Shown one piece after another: positions 17,528-26,424 of a stretch of DNA of 64,000 bases. Numbering within the stretch: position 1 is the stretch's first letter; each line of letters starts with the position of its first letter. A program made the translations under genes and the position numbers. The notes under the pieces were generated by a model. The model was not told the DNA's origin. It searched no databases and saw only the letters and a list, made by a program, of their open reading frames with translations. Origin of the DNA: JAHDCJ01 sp039028895 (GTDB lineage Bacteria; Bacteroidota; Bacteroidia; Chitinophagales; Saprospiraceae); NCBI GenBank assembly GCA_039028895.1, contig JBCCHF010000022.1:36426-100425 (forward strand), read 5' to 3'.

Positions 17528-18616
17528 CTACTCTCGGTTTACTTTATGCGAACCATCACAAAACGGTCCGTCTTTAGTGAGTTTGCAATTACAAAGGCTG
17601 CGTTTTCGGCTTTCTGCAGCGATATACAACATTGGTTTGTGTTTGGTGCCATGGTGCATACCATCACAGAATGGCTGATTTTTGCTCATTCCACATTTGC
17701 ACCACAAATAAGATTTTCCAGCTTCCATCTCTATAGTGGTTGGCTCAAATGTAATTGACGATTCCTTTTTATAGCCTCTTGACAATTCACTGGAAGTATC
17801 CGAAGAAGCAATTACAGGATAGAGGTAAGCAGCCGTCCAGTGTTCTTTCGGATCATTGGGAAGACCATAAGACGCCGGAAATTTCCTGGTAAAGATAGCA
17901 GAGCCAAATAGCTGATCCCAGATGGAAAACATGTTACCGAAATTACCATTCGGGTCAGAAACGCCATCAAGTTTAGATTGACCATGATGCGCATGATGAA
18001 AAGCAGGCGTAACGAAAATGCGCTCCCAAATAGAAGCGAGCGGATTTAGGACTGGATACTTATACAACAAACGATCATACTGGACAGTACTATGCGAACT
18101 GATGATGACCAATTGTTTTAGCACCAGGCCTATCGCTACAGCTTTCGCTCCTCCAAGGAAAGTGAAGAAACCAATCCACCAGATATTTGGCATAAGGAGA
18201 TAATATACGGCTGCATTACGATAAGACACAAAAAAACCCATTTCTTCGGCCTGGTGGTGGGGTCGATGGAGTTTCCAAAGAAAAGCATATTCATGCGCAG
18301 ACCGATGATACCAGTACTGGAGGAAATCATCGACAAAAAGATAGAAAGGCAAGGCTAGCCAAATATTCAATTCGCCAACAGCATATTGCCATCCCGGTAA
18401 GGTAACGCTCCCCAAAAACAAAACTGCCAATACGATACCAGGTTTGATCAATAAGGCTAATACGAGATATCCGCCAAACTCTTGGATCCAGTCACTAAAA
18501 TTCCGTTTTGACCGATGCCATAATCCACCGGCTATTTCCAGAATGATAAAGAATAGCAGGATGCCAATGACAAGATAGGCGTCGAAATTGGGGATACCGA
18601 AAATGGTGTTGTCCAT
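17528..18616 (-). CDS. Sterol desaturase-family hydroxylase fused to two CDGSH iron-sulfur motifs
   Basis: 362 residues. Residues 1-245 form a multi-pass di-iron membrane hydroxylase: HRSAH (H104, H108), HRPHH (H117, H120, H121), and FHHAHH (H207-H211), plus membrane helices around residues 12-30, 50-72, 85-100 and 135-175. Residues about 290-362 hold two mitoNEET-like motifs: C306-x-C308-x8-C317-x3-H321 and C342-x-C344-x8-C353-x3-H357, each with CDG(M/S)H. Each can bind a 2Fe-2S cluster (3Cys-1His). The fusion suggests an in-cis electron donor or redox sensor for lipid or carotenoid hydroxylation. Substrate not deducible. A perfect hairpin abuts the start codon. Confidence 0.88.
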   Translation of the reverse strand: MDNTIFGIPNFDAYLVIGILLFFIILEIAGGLWHRSKRNFSDWIQEFGGYLVLALLIKPGIVLAVLFLGSVTLPGWQYAVGELNIWLALPFYLFVDDFLQYWYHRSAHEYAFLWKLHRPHHQAEEMGFFVSYRNAAVYYLLMPNIWWIGFFTFLGGAKAVAIGLVLKQLVIISSHSTVQYDRLLYKYPVLNPLASIWERIFVTPAFHHAHHGQSKLDGVSDPNGNFGNMFSIWDQLFGSAIFTRKFPASYGLPNDPKEHWTAAYLYPVIASSDTSSELSRGYKKESSITFEPTTIEMEAGKSYLWCKCGMSKNQPFCDGMHHGTKHKPMLYIAAESRKRSLCNCKLTKDGPFCDGSHKVNRE

Positions 18617-18642
18617 GATGCAGGTTTCTTTTGGCCTGCATC
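18617..18642 (-). promoter_or_regulatory. Hairpin directly abutting the hydroxylase start codon
   Basis: GATGCAGG (18617-18624) and CCTGCATC (18635-18642) form a perfect 8-bp inverted repeat with a 10-base loop. On the minus strand the 3' arm ends immediately before the ATG at 18616. It could mask ribosome access or serve as an operator. Function unproven. Confidence 0.45.
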
Positions 18643-18730
18643 AAGATATCCAAGAAGTTTGAAAATGGTATACTAAACCCATAAAAACCTTAGGCATTCA
18701 TGGGTTATTGGCCGTTAAGATAACTTAGGA

Positions 18731-20815
18731 TTATAATTTTCCGGCTTTTATGTCAAAATTCAATTTGACGAAAATTGTACGTCCCCAATTCAATAATTGC
18801 GAAACACTGGAGGTGCTATGGACGCCACCGCTTTCACCGCTTAGTGGGACAGAGTCTACATTTAGGATATTTTTAACACCAAAAGAAAGGAATATCTGGT
18901 TATCCCAAAATGAATGGCCCACGGAGGCATTAAGCATATTGTAACCGCCAATCCTTCCTTGCTCAACAGCACCATCACCATCACCATTAATGAAATAACG
19001 GATTGATCTTCCAAAGTAAGAATGCGTAACATTGAGATGAGTGCCGATTACCGGAATATCAAATCCAAGCTCATTTTGAAGTTCTATAATCGAGGTGAAT
19101 TTTGGTGCTTCAAAATCAGCAGCTAACAGGTTATAAAGTCTGGTGTACGCAAAGCCTGATGATAAGGAAAGTAATTCATCAAATTCATAACATAAATTTA
19201 AGTTAAAACCATGCGTCTCATACTTGCTGAGGTTTTGATAAGTATATTTAAATGGTTCAAATTCAGCGAGGACGATACGATTTCTAATATGATTGTAAAA
19301 CACCTTTCCAGATGCAGAGATTTGATGAATCGGCGTCAAAGGTTTATCGAAACTTGCTGAAGCATATATATTATCCGAATGTTCTGGCTTGATATCAGGA
19401 TTACCGATAATAAAGTGATTGATGTCGATAAAATTGAAATGCAATTCTTTAATTGACGGGGCCCTGAAACCTCTTGCATAACCGGCTTTTACCCCAATAT
19501 GATTGCCTGCCTGCCAGCTGAAATTGACAGAAGGCACTAAAGGATGGTCAAACTTGGTATTATAGCCATAACGAAGATTGGCAAGTATGGTTAACTTGTT
19601 TAACGGTTTATACTTAAGGCTTCCCCAAAAAGCGTAATTGTTGAGGGTAACTCTGTTTTTTTGTGCGGATAGGGTATCCAGAATTCGTTGACCAGTGCCA
19701 ATTTCATGTTTGACCTCTATACCAAATTGCCCGTTAAACTTTCCATTGAAAGTTGTACTCAGGATATTCCTATGCAATAAGGCTTTGAAAGAAGTTGTAT
19801 CCTGTCCGCCGAAAACGAGACTAGTGGTGTCTGGCTCAAAGTCGAGTCGTTCGGTCGTTTTTATTCTGTCATAATCATTGAATCCTGTTTTAGAGATCAG
19901 ATAGAAATTCCTGCCCAAATAAGACTCGAAATTAAGCGTGTGATCCTGCCGTTTCGTGGTATAGGTTTCATCAAATGCATAAGGGAGGAACTGGGGTCTC
20001 CTGACTTCTCCGTATCGCCATACTGTCTCATCAAAATAGCGTCCCTGGTACCAAATATTGGTAGAATCAGAAAACCGATATCTCAAAGTCCCTTCAAGGC
20101 TGTACTGAGTTTTCGGATTCCATGGGATGTAACGAGTTTGGAAAGAAGAACCATCCTCCAATTCGACTGTTTTTAACAATCGGAGGGTGTCTACAGGTGC
20201 AAAGCTACTTTCAAATCTGCCACCATCTACTGATGCAAAGAATTTTCCGAGCTGTACCCCAAGCCCAATGTTATTATTCCAAATCCCAACGTCTTCGTAT
20301 TGATTTCTGCTTTTAAACCGGAAAACAGCGGGTTGTGATTTTTTGGTAATAATATTAACAACACCTCCCGAAGCATTGCTTCCATATTGCGTTGATAGAG
20401 CCCCTTCCACGATTTCAATTCGGTCGACATTGTTGAGGTTAATCTGTGAAAGGTCAATATTGCCATTTACGCGTCCGATAACAGGGACACCATCAATCAA
20501 GACAGCCACATTTTCCCCACCAATGCCCTGGATACTTATTCCGTTACCTAAAATAGGATCGGCACTGATCCGCAAATTTAATTCTTGACCTAAAGCCTCG
20601 GTTAGGTTGTTATGTCCCTTTCTTTCAATTTCCCTGGCGTCAATAACCTTTACGTCATGTATGGCATTTTTAGAATGCGTTGGGGCGTATTGCGCTGTCA
20701 CGATGACATCGGAAAGATCTAGATCCCAGGTTATTGTATCTTTTTCTGTTAGAGGTTGCCCAAAGAGCGCACAGGATAAAAACAAAAACAAAAGGATGAA
20801 ATTAGCATTTTTCAT
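18731..20815 (-). CDS. hmuR: TonB-dependent outer-membrane heme receptor
   Basis: 694 residues. Signal peptide ending ALFGQ. No carboxypeptidase-like N-terminal domain, unlike SusC. Plug domain: DVIVTAQYAPTHSKNAIHDV...NLTEALGQELNLRIS...GNGISIQGIGGENVAVLIDGVPVIGR...VDRIEIVEGALSTQYGSNASGGVVNIITKK. The beta-barrel fills the rest and contains a GFRAPSIKELHF motif of siderophore/heme receptors, ending in an aromatic-rich strand. Last gene of the heme operon; its start overlaps the upstream small gene by 14 bases. Gene symbol by context with hmuTUVS. Confidence 0.9.
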   Translation of the reverse strand: MKNANFILLFLFLSCALFGQPLTEKDTITWDLDLSDVIVTAQYAPTHSKNAIHDVKVIDAREIERKGHNNLTEALGQELNLRISADPILGNGISIQGIGGENVAVLIDGVPVIGRVNGNIDLSQINLNNVDRIEIVEGALSTQYGSNASGGVVNIITKKSQPAVFRFKSRNQYEDVGIWNNNIGLGVQLGKFFASVDGGRFESSFAPVDTLRLLKTVELEDGSSFQTRYIPWNPKTQYSLEGTLRYRFSDSTNIWYQGRYFDETVWRYGEVRRPQFLPYAFDETYTTKRQDHTLNFESYLGRNFYLISKTGFNDYDRIKTTERLDFEPDTTSLVFGGQDTTSFKALLHRNILSTTFNGKFNGQFGIEVKHEIGTGQRILDTLSAQKNRVTLNNYAFWGSLKYKPLNKLTILANLRYGYNTKFDHPLVPSVNFSWQAGNHIGVKAGYARGFRAPSIKELHFNFIDINHFIIGNPDIKPEHSDNIYASASFDKPLTPIHQISASGKVFYNHIRNRIVLAEFEPFKYTYQNLSKYETHGFNLNLCYEFDELLSLSSGFAYTRLYNLLAADFEAPKFTSIIELQNELGFDIPVIGTHLNVTHSYFGRSIRYFINGDGDGAVEQGRIGGYNMLNASVGHSFWDNQIFLSFGVKNILNVDSVPLSGESGGVHSTSSVSQLLNWGRTIFVKLNFDIKAGKL

Positions 20816-21143
20816 TAGGGTCCTTCTTTATGTGCTGTGGTAAAAATGATTCTTGAATCATAGCTTCCTGGATCAAGGACATAAGGCCTCCCACTTCTTG
20901 GAGGGAAAATAAAAATTGGAAACCTCGCAGCCTGGTATCAAAAACAATATGTCGTTCATCAGGGTCAAAATCGAATTCAAGATTTTCCTGATAGCAAAAC
21001 TCAATATTGTCTTTAAAGTTTTCAAGGCCAATTCTATTGAATGTAAATACCAGATTTTTATATATCAATCGGTATGATTGACAATTGGTGCAAAGTCTGA
21101 CCTCACCGTCATCTCTTTCTGCTAATTGCTGGAATTTACACAT
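20802..21143 (-). CDS. Small CxxC protein in the heme operon (DUF6686-like?)
   Basis: 113 residues, no signal peptide or membrane segment, so probably cytoplasmic. An N-terminal VRLCTNCQSYRLIYKN carries a CxxC pair plus an upstream Cys. The rest has an acidic middle and a helical C-terminus (LMSLIQEAMIQES). It resembles small Bacteroidota proteins of the DUF6686 type (from memory, moderate certainty). It sits one base after hmuS and overlaps hmuR, so it is co-translated with heme uptake and could handle heme or metal. No function is established. Confidence 0.7.
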   Translation of the reverse strand: MCKFQQLAERDDGEVRLCTNCQSYRLIYKNLVFTFNRIGLENFKDNIEFCYQENLEFDFDPDERHIVFDTRLRGFQFLFSLQEVGGLMSLIQEAMIQESFLPQHIKKDPNEKC

Positions 21144-21144
21144 A

Positions 21145-22212
21145 CTATTTTGCTGAATTTTCTACTTGAGCAATCTCTTCAATGATAGCTCTCCAAGGCT
21201 CCAATTCTGGTTTACCTGGTTTACGTGCACCAAAGAAATACACGATCAGATTGCCATCAGCGTCGAATAACTCCAGACTGGTCACAATGCCATCAACAGT
21301 TGGTTTCTTGACGATCCAACTTTCTACAATGGATGGCATTTTGAGATGCAGGTTAAACTTGGGGTCAAGAACGTTATACCAATCGCCAAAGAAGCGAAGA
21401 TTCTTAACCGGACCTGTATGAATCTGAACACAACCTTTGCTGTGCAGGAAGCACATAATGGACACCTCCCGCTCAGCAGCAAGTTGTAAAGTTCGCACCA
21501 CTGCATCATTATCTATTTTCTCTGTAAACCCTTCAGGAGCTAGTTTTAATCCCTGGGTACGGGCCACTTTATATTTTCTTAGCATTCCGAAAAAATCGTG
21601 GGTGTCCTGAAGGTTTCTCCATGCATCCTGAAACCCTTCGACATCGATATCTTCATCGGGGGTTATATCTTTTTTCGCTGAAGACACTGGACTGACATCC
21701 ATAAGCGGCTCTTGTGTGTCAGCTTTGAACTGTTCCACGATCTTATGGTAGGCGTCGATATCGGATTTTGGTGTTGAGAATACCTTGTGAACAGCCTCTC
21801 CTTCCTTATTGAAAAACTGGAAGGAATAAAGTTTGGCGTTATTTCCTCTGTCCATGATTACGGCCAAGCCGTATTGCCATTCGTTCATGAAAAATCTCAG
21901 GTCGATGTCAGGGTTGACGGCCACACCCATATTGTGTGGACCATCATAAAAAACCACGTTTTCATAAATGCCTTTTCGTTCGTGAACGCAATGTTCATTT
22001 CGTGTAAGGGCCATGATATAACCCATTGGCTTCAATGCGAGAAGAAGTTCTTTCCAATCTCCTTGCAGTATGGTTACATGTTGGCCTGCTGACAGGCTCA
22101 ATAACTCTGCTTCGCTGATGCCGGCACGGTGGGCAAGGTCACGGTTACGAAGTTTTGGTTCTTCAGCTTTTAGCGCTTTGATCTGAGCTTTTAATTCAGA
22201 GATATTTTTCAT
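21145..22212 (-). CDS. hmuS: Hemin-degrading / heme-trafficking factor HmuS
   Basis: 355 residues, the usual length of HmuS/HemS/ChuS proteins, and built as a tandem duplication: residues about 30-180 and 200-345. Each repeat has an RNEHCVHERKGIYENV...or HSKGCVQIHTGPVKNL segment and a WYNVLDPKFNLHL-type strand. Family members bind or degrade heme in the cytoplasm and release iron. An N-terminal helix-rich piece starts MKNISELKAQIKAL. The start overlaps hmuV by 17 bases. Confidence 0.92.
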   Translation of the reverse strand: MKNISELKAQIKALKAEEPKLRNRDLAHRAGISEAELLSLSAGQHVTILQGDWKELLLALKPMGYIMALTRNEHCVHERKGIYENVVFYDGPHNMGVAVNPDIDLRFFMNEWQYGLAVIMDRGNNAKLYSFQFFNKEGEAVHKVFSTPKSDIDAYHKIVEQFKADTQEPLMDVSPVSSAKKDITPDEDIDVEGFQDAWRNLQDTHDFFGMLRKYKVARTQGLKLAPEGFTEKIDNDAVVRTLQLAAEREVSIMCFLHSKGCVQIHTGPVKNLRFFGDWYNVLDPKFNLHLKMPSIVESWIVKKPTVDGIVTSLELFDADGNLIVYFFGARKPGKPELEPWRAIIEEIAQVENSAK

Positions 22213-23056
22213 TTTCGAGATTAGATTTTTGGTAAACTAATGAGGCTTCATCAGGAGTTTCATCGGTCAAAGGAACCATAGTTATATTAGGACATCCGTA
22301 AACTGGATGAGGATTAATAATTACAGATATATCAAGTGTTTTTTCTAGGATTTTTGGTGTTAGAACAGCGTCAGGACTACCTTTTTTAATAATCCTGCCC
22401 GCCTTCAATAAGATAATTTCATCAGCTAAAAAGGCTGCAAGATTAATGTCGTGTAGGATGGCGAAAATTCCAATCTGATATTTTTTTGCAAGCTTCTTTA
22501 GTAATCGTGCTAATTTGAATTGTTGTTCAATGTCAAGGCTTGAGGTCGGTTCATCGAGAAATAGAAACTGAGACTTTCCTTTTTGGCGACTGCATTTTAG
22601 TTGAACAAGGCATCTGGCAAGCAAAGCTCTCTTTTGTTCTCCTCCTGAAAGGGTGTTGTAATAACGGCTAGCCATAGTGGTTAATCCGGTTTCTTCAAGT
22701 GTCGAAGCGATAATTTCTGCCTGTTCTTTCTTCCGCATAGGGCCTGCTAACGCATATGTCCCCATTTCAACGAGTTCTGAAACCCTTATTGGAAAAGCTA
22801 TATTTACGGATTGAGACAAGACGGCTCTTTTTAAAGCCATCTCCTGCATTGAGATCTCGAGGTAATTAATGTTTTCCCATAATAATTTTCCCTCATTTAT
22901 CGTGTTTGCCTTTGTTAATGCCTCAAGTAGGGTTGTTTTTCCTGCTCCGTTTTTCCCAACAGCAATACAGATCATTCCTGAATGAAGTTCAAAGGATATA
23001 TCCTTCAGTATGGTTTTACCACCTTTAATTACCGAAACATTTTTTGCTGTAATCAT
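22196..23056 (-). CDS. hmuV: Heme ABC transporter ATP-binding protein HmuV
   Basis: 286 residues from the ATG at 23056 (MITAKNVSVIKGGK), 8 bases after hmuU. The longer open frame upstream is a Cys-rich shadow of hmuU. Walker A GKNGAGKTTLLEAL, signature LSGGEQKRALLARCL, Walker B FLFLDEPTSSLD, H-loop LHDINLAA. C-terminal extension as in HmuV/BtuD-type ATPases (VINPHPVYGCPNI). Energises heme import through HmuU. Confidence 0.93.
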   Translation of the reverse strand: MITAKNVSVIKGGKTILKDISFELHSGMICIAVGKNGAGKTTLLEALTKANTINEGKLLWENINYLEISMQEMALKRAVLSQSVNIAFPIRVSELVEMGTYALAGPMRKKEQAEIIASTLEETGLTTMASRYYNTLSGGEQKRALLARCLVQLKCSRQKGKSQFLFLDEPTSSLDIEQQFKLARLLKKLAKKYQIGIFAILHDINLAAFLADEIILLKAGRIIKKGSPDAVLTPKILEKTLDISVIINPHPVYGCPNITMVPLTDETPDEASLVYQKSNLENEKYL

Positions 23057-23064
23057 CTCGTTTC

Positions 23065-24099
23065 CTATGTCAAGAACATTTCTCGTTGAGATTTCACTAA
23101 CAACCAAAGAAAAAACGGAGCACCTACAAAAGCTGTTATGATGCCGATCGGAAGTTCCGCTGGGGCAATAACAGTACGGGCAATGGTATCTGCAAGAACA
23201 AGAAAAATTGCACCAAGTATTGCCGAAGATGTAAGCAAGTATTTGTAGTCTGTTCCTTTTAGTAGCCGTAAAAAATGCGGAATTACAAGGCCTACAAACC
23301 CAATGATCCCGCTCATAGCAATACAAATACCAACAATAAATGCTGTGAGCATAATAATCTTTGATTTCACTTTTTCTACAGGGATACCAAGGTACATAGC
23401 CTCTTTCTCACCCATAAGTATGGCATTTAAGGCCTTGGCATACCTGGTCAATACCATTATTGCAACTATGACCAAAGGTCCCGTTATCCAAAATTGTAAC
23501 CATGAAGCACCTCCAAAACTACCCAAGCTCCAAAATGTGATATCACGTAATTGCTGGTCATCGGAGAGATAGATAAAAAATCCGGCTATTGCTGCTGCAA
23601 ATGCCGAAATTGCTATTCCTGCCAATAACATAGTCATCACTATAGTCTGGCCATTTTTCCTGGAGAGAAAATAAACCAAATAGGTAGTGCCAAAACCACC
23701 CATAAAAGCGAAAATAGCGACAGAAGCCTGTTGGATCGCTTCAGTAAACATTGCCAAAACAGAACCCATTAAAACAATAGACAAAACGGCAAAAAGCATT
23801 GCTCCACTAGTAACCCCAATCAACGTTTGGTCTGCCAGGGGGTTTCTGAATAATCCTTGTATCGCCGCTCCAGAAATAGCCAATCCAGCTCCAGTAATAG
23901 CAGACAATAAAATCCTTGGGAGCCTGATGTTTAATACGAGATAAGAGGTCTGAGGATTATCATTGTTGATAATAGCAGACAATACTTCTGTAGTTGTTAG
24001 AGAATAAGCACCTAGAAACACAGCAGCGATTATCACCATCAAAAGCGTAATGCTTAAGGTCGGGATTTTCAATAATTGATTTCCTGCTAGTTTCAACAT
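23065..24099 (-). CDS. hmuU: Heme ABC transporter permease HmuU (FecCD family)
   Basis: 344 residues with about ten membrane helices. FecCD/BtuC signatures are visible: LRLPRILLSAITGAGLAISGAAIQGLFRNPLADQTLIGVTSGA and the cytoplasmic coupling region GIIGFVGLVIPHFLRLLKGTDYKYLL, then ADTIARTVIAPAELPIGIITAFVGAPFFLWLL. Typical length. Forms the inner-membrane channel together with HmuV and receives heme from HmuT. Confidence 0.95.
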   Translation of the reverse strand: MLKLAGNQLLKIPTLSITLLMVIIAAVFLGAYSLTTTEVLSAIINNDNPQTSYLVLNIRLPRILLSAITGAGLAISGAAIQGLFRNPLADQTLIGVTSGAMLFAVLSIVLMGSVLAMFTEAIQQASVAIFAFMGGFGTTYLVYFLSRKNGQTIVMTMLLAGIAISAFAAAIAGFFIYLSDDQQLRDITFWSLGSFGGASWLQFWITGPLVIVAIMVLTRYAKALNAILMGEKEAMYLGIPVEKVKSKIIMLTAFIVGICIAMSGIIGFVGLVIPHFLRLLKGTDYKYLLTSSAILGAIFLVLADTIARTVIAPAELPIGIITAFVGAPFFLWLLVKSQREMFLT

Positions 24100-24105
24100 T
24101 GAGGC

Positions 24106-25005
24106 TTAATTATGCATCAATAAGGCTAATTCATTGGCAGCTGCGGCCGACCTGGGGCCAAAAGAAGCCAGGTAATGACCGTCCATGGCTATGATTCTGC
24201 CATTAATATAGGCTGGTGTCTGACTCATACCAGAAATTTGTTTTAGGCCTTCCTTTCCGTCAAGACTTTGCAAACCGCTTGTAAACATCAGGATTATATC
24301 AGGAGAAGCTTTGATTAATGACTCGGGAGTGAGAGCTCGATAATTGTCAAATTCCTGAATAGCATTTTTGCCGCCTGCCTTTTCTATCATTGCTGCCACA
24401 GAAGTGTTTTTTCCACCAACCATCAATCTTCCAGTACCGCGTGCATACACAAAAAGTACTGAAGGAGTTTGCGACACGCTTTCCAGAATATTAATAAGAG
24501 CCAGACTGTCAACAGTGATTTTTTCTTCAAGAGAACCCATCGTCTCCTCCTTCACCTCTAAGTGTTTACTAATCTCATTTGCAGCTGTAAGCGCATTGTT
24601 GAATCCAAAATGGGTGGGAACCTTTACCACTTTTATACCTGCATTGGTTAGTTTTTCAATATTCCCAGCTTCAGAAGATTGGCCCTCTTCAAGGAAAATG
24701 AAATCAGGTGCTAAAGCGAGAATAGCTTCTGTATTCAATTGGCTAATATGACCTAGGTTCGCAATTTGATTTACAGCTTCAGGGTATGTGCTGGTGACGT
24801 CACGACCAACGATGTTTTCGCCATGTCCTAGGGTATACAAAACTTCAGTTAAGAAGCCACTTAAAGACACAATCTCTATTTCTGAATTGGTTGGCGCTTT
24901 TGGCGCTGTGTTGTCCACAGTGCCAGCGGGGTCTTGCGACCCGCATCCGGCAAAAAGGTATATAACAACAAAAAGAGAAATGATATATGAAGATTTGGAT
25001 GTCAT
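24106..25005 (-). CDS. hmuT: Periplasmic heme-binding lipoprotein HmuT
   Basis: 299 residues. Lipobox LFAGC (Cys about residue 21), so probably tethered to a membrane. Class III binding protein (FepB/BtuF/HmuT fold): VSLSGFLTEVLYTLGHGENIVGRDVTSTYPEAVNQIANLGHISQLNTEAILALAPDFIFLEEG, a long linker helix, and GGKNAIQEFDNYRALTPESLIKASPDIILM. Start overlaps the hmuY stop by 4 bases; ends 6 bases before hmuU. Confidence 0.93.
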   Translation of the reverse strand: MTSKSSYIISLFVVIYLFAGCGSQDPAGTVDNTAPKAPTNSEIEIVSLSGFLTEVLYTLGHGENIVGRDVTSTYPEAVNQIANLGHISQLNTEAILALAPDFIFLEEGQSSEAGNIEKLTNAGIKVVKVPTHFGFNNALTAANEISKHLEVKEETMGSLEEKITVDSLALINILESVSQTPSVLFVYARGTGRLMVGGKNTSVAAMIEKAGGKNAIQEFDNYRALTPESLIKASPDIILMFTSGLQSLDGKEGLKQISGMSQTPAYINGRIIAMDGHYLASFGPRSAAAANELALLMHN

Positions 25006-26258
25006 CGACCTATTATGATTTGTTTAGAAATTACTTGGTTCTCGATATTTAGAGTTAGAATATATATACCTGAAGGCAAGTCAATGTTGAGGGTCTTAAC
25101 ATTAAGGCCATCATTTACGCTGACATCACCATATATCACTGTTTGACCAAGTGGGTTTACTAATTGGTAAGTAGCATCTCCGGTAAAGCCATCCAGCTCG
25201 ATTGCCATATTGATGTAGTCGGTAGCTGGATTTGGGAATACTGAAAATGAATTTACAGGACCTTCTTGGTCTTCAATGTTCGTAATTAGAGTCAAAAATG
25301 TTTTTTCAAGTGTGGTTGTTCCGGTTGAACTACCCATAAAATCAATGAATTGTATTTGCCAGAGTTCACTTTCTGTAGTTTTTACAAAATAGACCCTGTC
25401 CTCAACCAACACCCATTCAAATTGGGCGAGAATAAACTCTTTCCAGTCGCTGCCAATAATGGTGAGGGAGTCTGAATAACTGTCTGCAAAGGTATTATGA
25501 TCAACAGTCATGGGATCAATCCCGTCAGCCTGAGCTACCTCAACACCTTCATTTGAAAGCACACCGGTCACAAGATATGGTGTACCTTCTTCCAAAATTG
25601 TCCAATATCTGGTAAAGACCATATCCCATTCAGTTGGCTCTATATCTGCGTAGTCGCCATTTTGAATGGAATAATAAGCCATTGTACCATCATAGTTACT
25701 TTTTACACAAGTCTCAATTACTTCATTTGAACCATCCAAGTCGGCATATCTGAAAGTGTAAACACCTCCGGCTAATGATTGAATTTCAATCTTTTTGTAG
25801 TCACCGTTTCTCAGTTTTATAACAAAAATTCTGGTACCCATAACCTGGTTATTCCCAGGGTTATAAGACCCCCATCCAAGGTCAAACGGATTTGCCTCAC
25901 TGGCTACATGGTTAAAAGCACCTGCATCCCAATTGACTTCATAATTAAAGATTTGCACCATTCCTGTGGTGTCCACATTTGAAAAATCGCTGGAGCCTGT
26001 GAGAAAAAGGTTAACCTGGGGAAGGGGAGGGCCCATTGCTAGCCCAACGCCTTCATTGACCCAAATGCCTGAGCCCTGTAGGCTGACATTAAAAGCAATA
26101 TCCCACGTGTCGTGCGAAGCAGAGGAAGTTGAACCATCACTGATTTTATAAAAAGTTTGGTTTAAGTAGCTAGTTCCGACCGAGACCTGGTCAAATTGAG
26201 CTGACACTGTCCATGAGAACATTACGGAAAAGAAAAGTAAGGAGTAAATTTTTTCCAT
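25002..26258 (-). CDS. hmuY: HmuY-like heme-binding protein with type IX C-terminal sorting domain
   Basis: 418 residues. Sec signal to about residue 20 (TVSAQ). The N-terminal 320 residues contain HmuY-family features (SHDTWDIAFNVSLQGSG..., PTEWDMVFTRYWTIL, and strands between). HmuY family members pick up heme outside the cell. The final 75 residues are a type A T9SS CTD: NSFSVFPNPATDYINM... ending PSGIYILTLNIENQVISKQI then IIGR. It should therefore be exported by type IX secretion and anchored or released. Known HmuY proteins are mostly lipoproteins, so CTD-mediated export is a variant. First gene of the heme operon, with a candidate promoter at 26298-26328. Confidence 0.85.
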   Translation of the reverse strand: MEKIYSLLFFSVMFSWTVSAQFDQVSVGTSYLNQTFYKISDGSTSSASHDTWDIAFNVSLQGSGIWVNEGVGLAMGPPLPQVNLFLTGSSDFSNVDTTGMVQIFNYEVNWDAGAFNHVASEANPFDLGWGSYNPGNNQVMGTRIFVIKLRNGDYKKIEIQSLAGGVYTFRYADLDGSNEVIETCVKSNYDGTMAYYSIQNGDYADIEPTEWDMVFTRYWTILEEGTPYLVTGVLSNEGVEVAQADGIDPMTVDHNTFADSYSDSLTIIGSDWKEFILAQFEWVLVEDRVYFVKTTESELWQIQFIDFMGSSTGTTTLEKTFLTLITNIEDQEGPVNSFSVFPNPATDYINMAIELDGFTGDATYQLVNPLGQTVIYGDVSVNDGLNVKTLNIDLPSGIYILTLNIENQVISKQIIIGR

Positions 26259-26297
26259 GATTATTTATTTGGAATTAGTCTAATTAAGTTTCATGTG

Positions 26298-26328
26298 CAA
26301 ATCTACATCCTGTCTCCACAAAAACAAA
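26298..26328 (-). promoter_or_regulatory. Bacteroidota-type promoter of the hmu operon
   Basis: On the minus strand, TTTG (26328-26325), a 19-base spacer and TAGATTTG (26305-26298) match TTTG-N19-TAnnTTTG exactly. Predicted transcription start near 26290, about 32 bases before the hmuY ATG at 26258. Confidence 0.65.
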
Positions 26329-26333
26329 CTTTA

Positions 26334-26349
26334 TTTAGATTAATTTAAA
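26334..26349. promoter_or_regulatory. Candidate iron-regulator operator
   Basis: TTTAGAT-TA-ATTTAAA is a 7-2-7 inverted repeat with one mismatch, placed directly upstream of the hmu -33 element. Position and AT-rich dyad fit a Fur-family site, which is expected for a heme operon. The motif is not proven for this organism, and it could equally serve the divergent gene at 26425. Confidence 0.4.
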
Positions 26350-26424
26350 ATAAAATTGCATTTGATTTTGGCAGAATTTTGTTGTTTATTGAATTACAAT
26401 GGTTTAGAAAGATTTACAGAATTT

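Noticed and set aside
23057..23326. 90-residue N-terminal extension of HmuV (Cys/His-rich)
   Set aside because: It reads antisense-like through hmuU in another frame. The ABC domain starts at the ATG 23056, 8 bases after hmuU.
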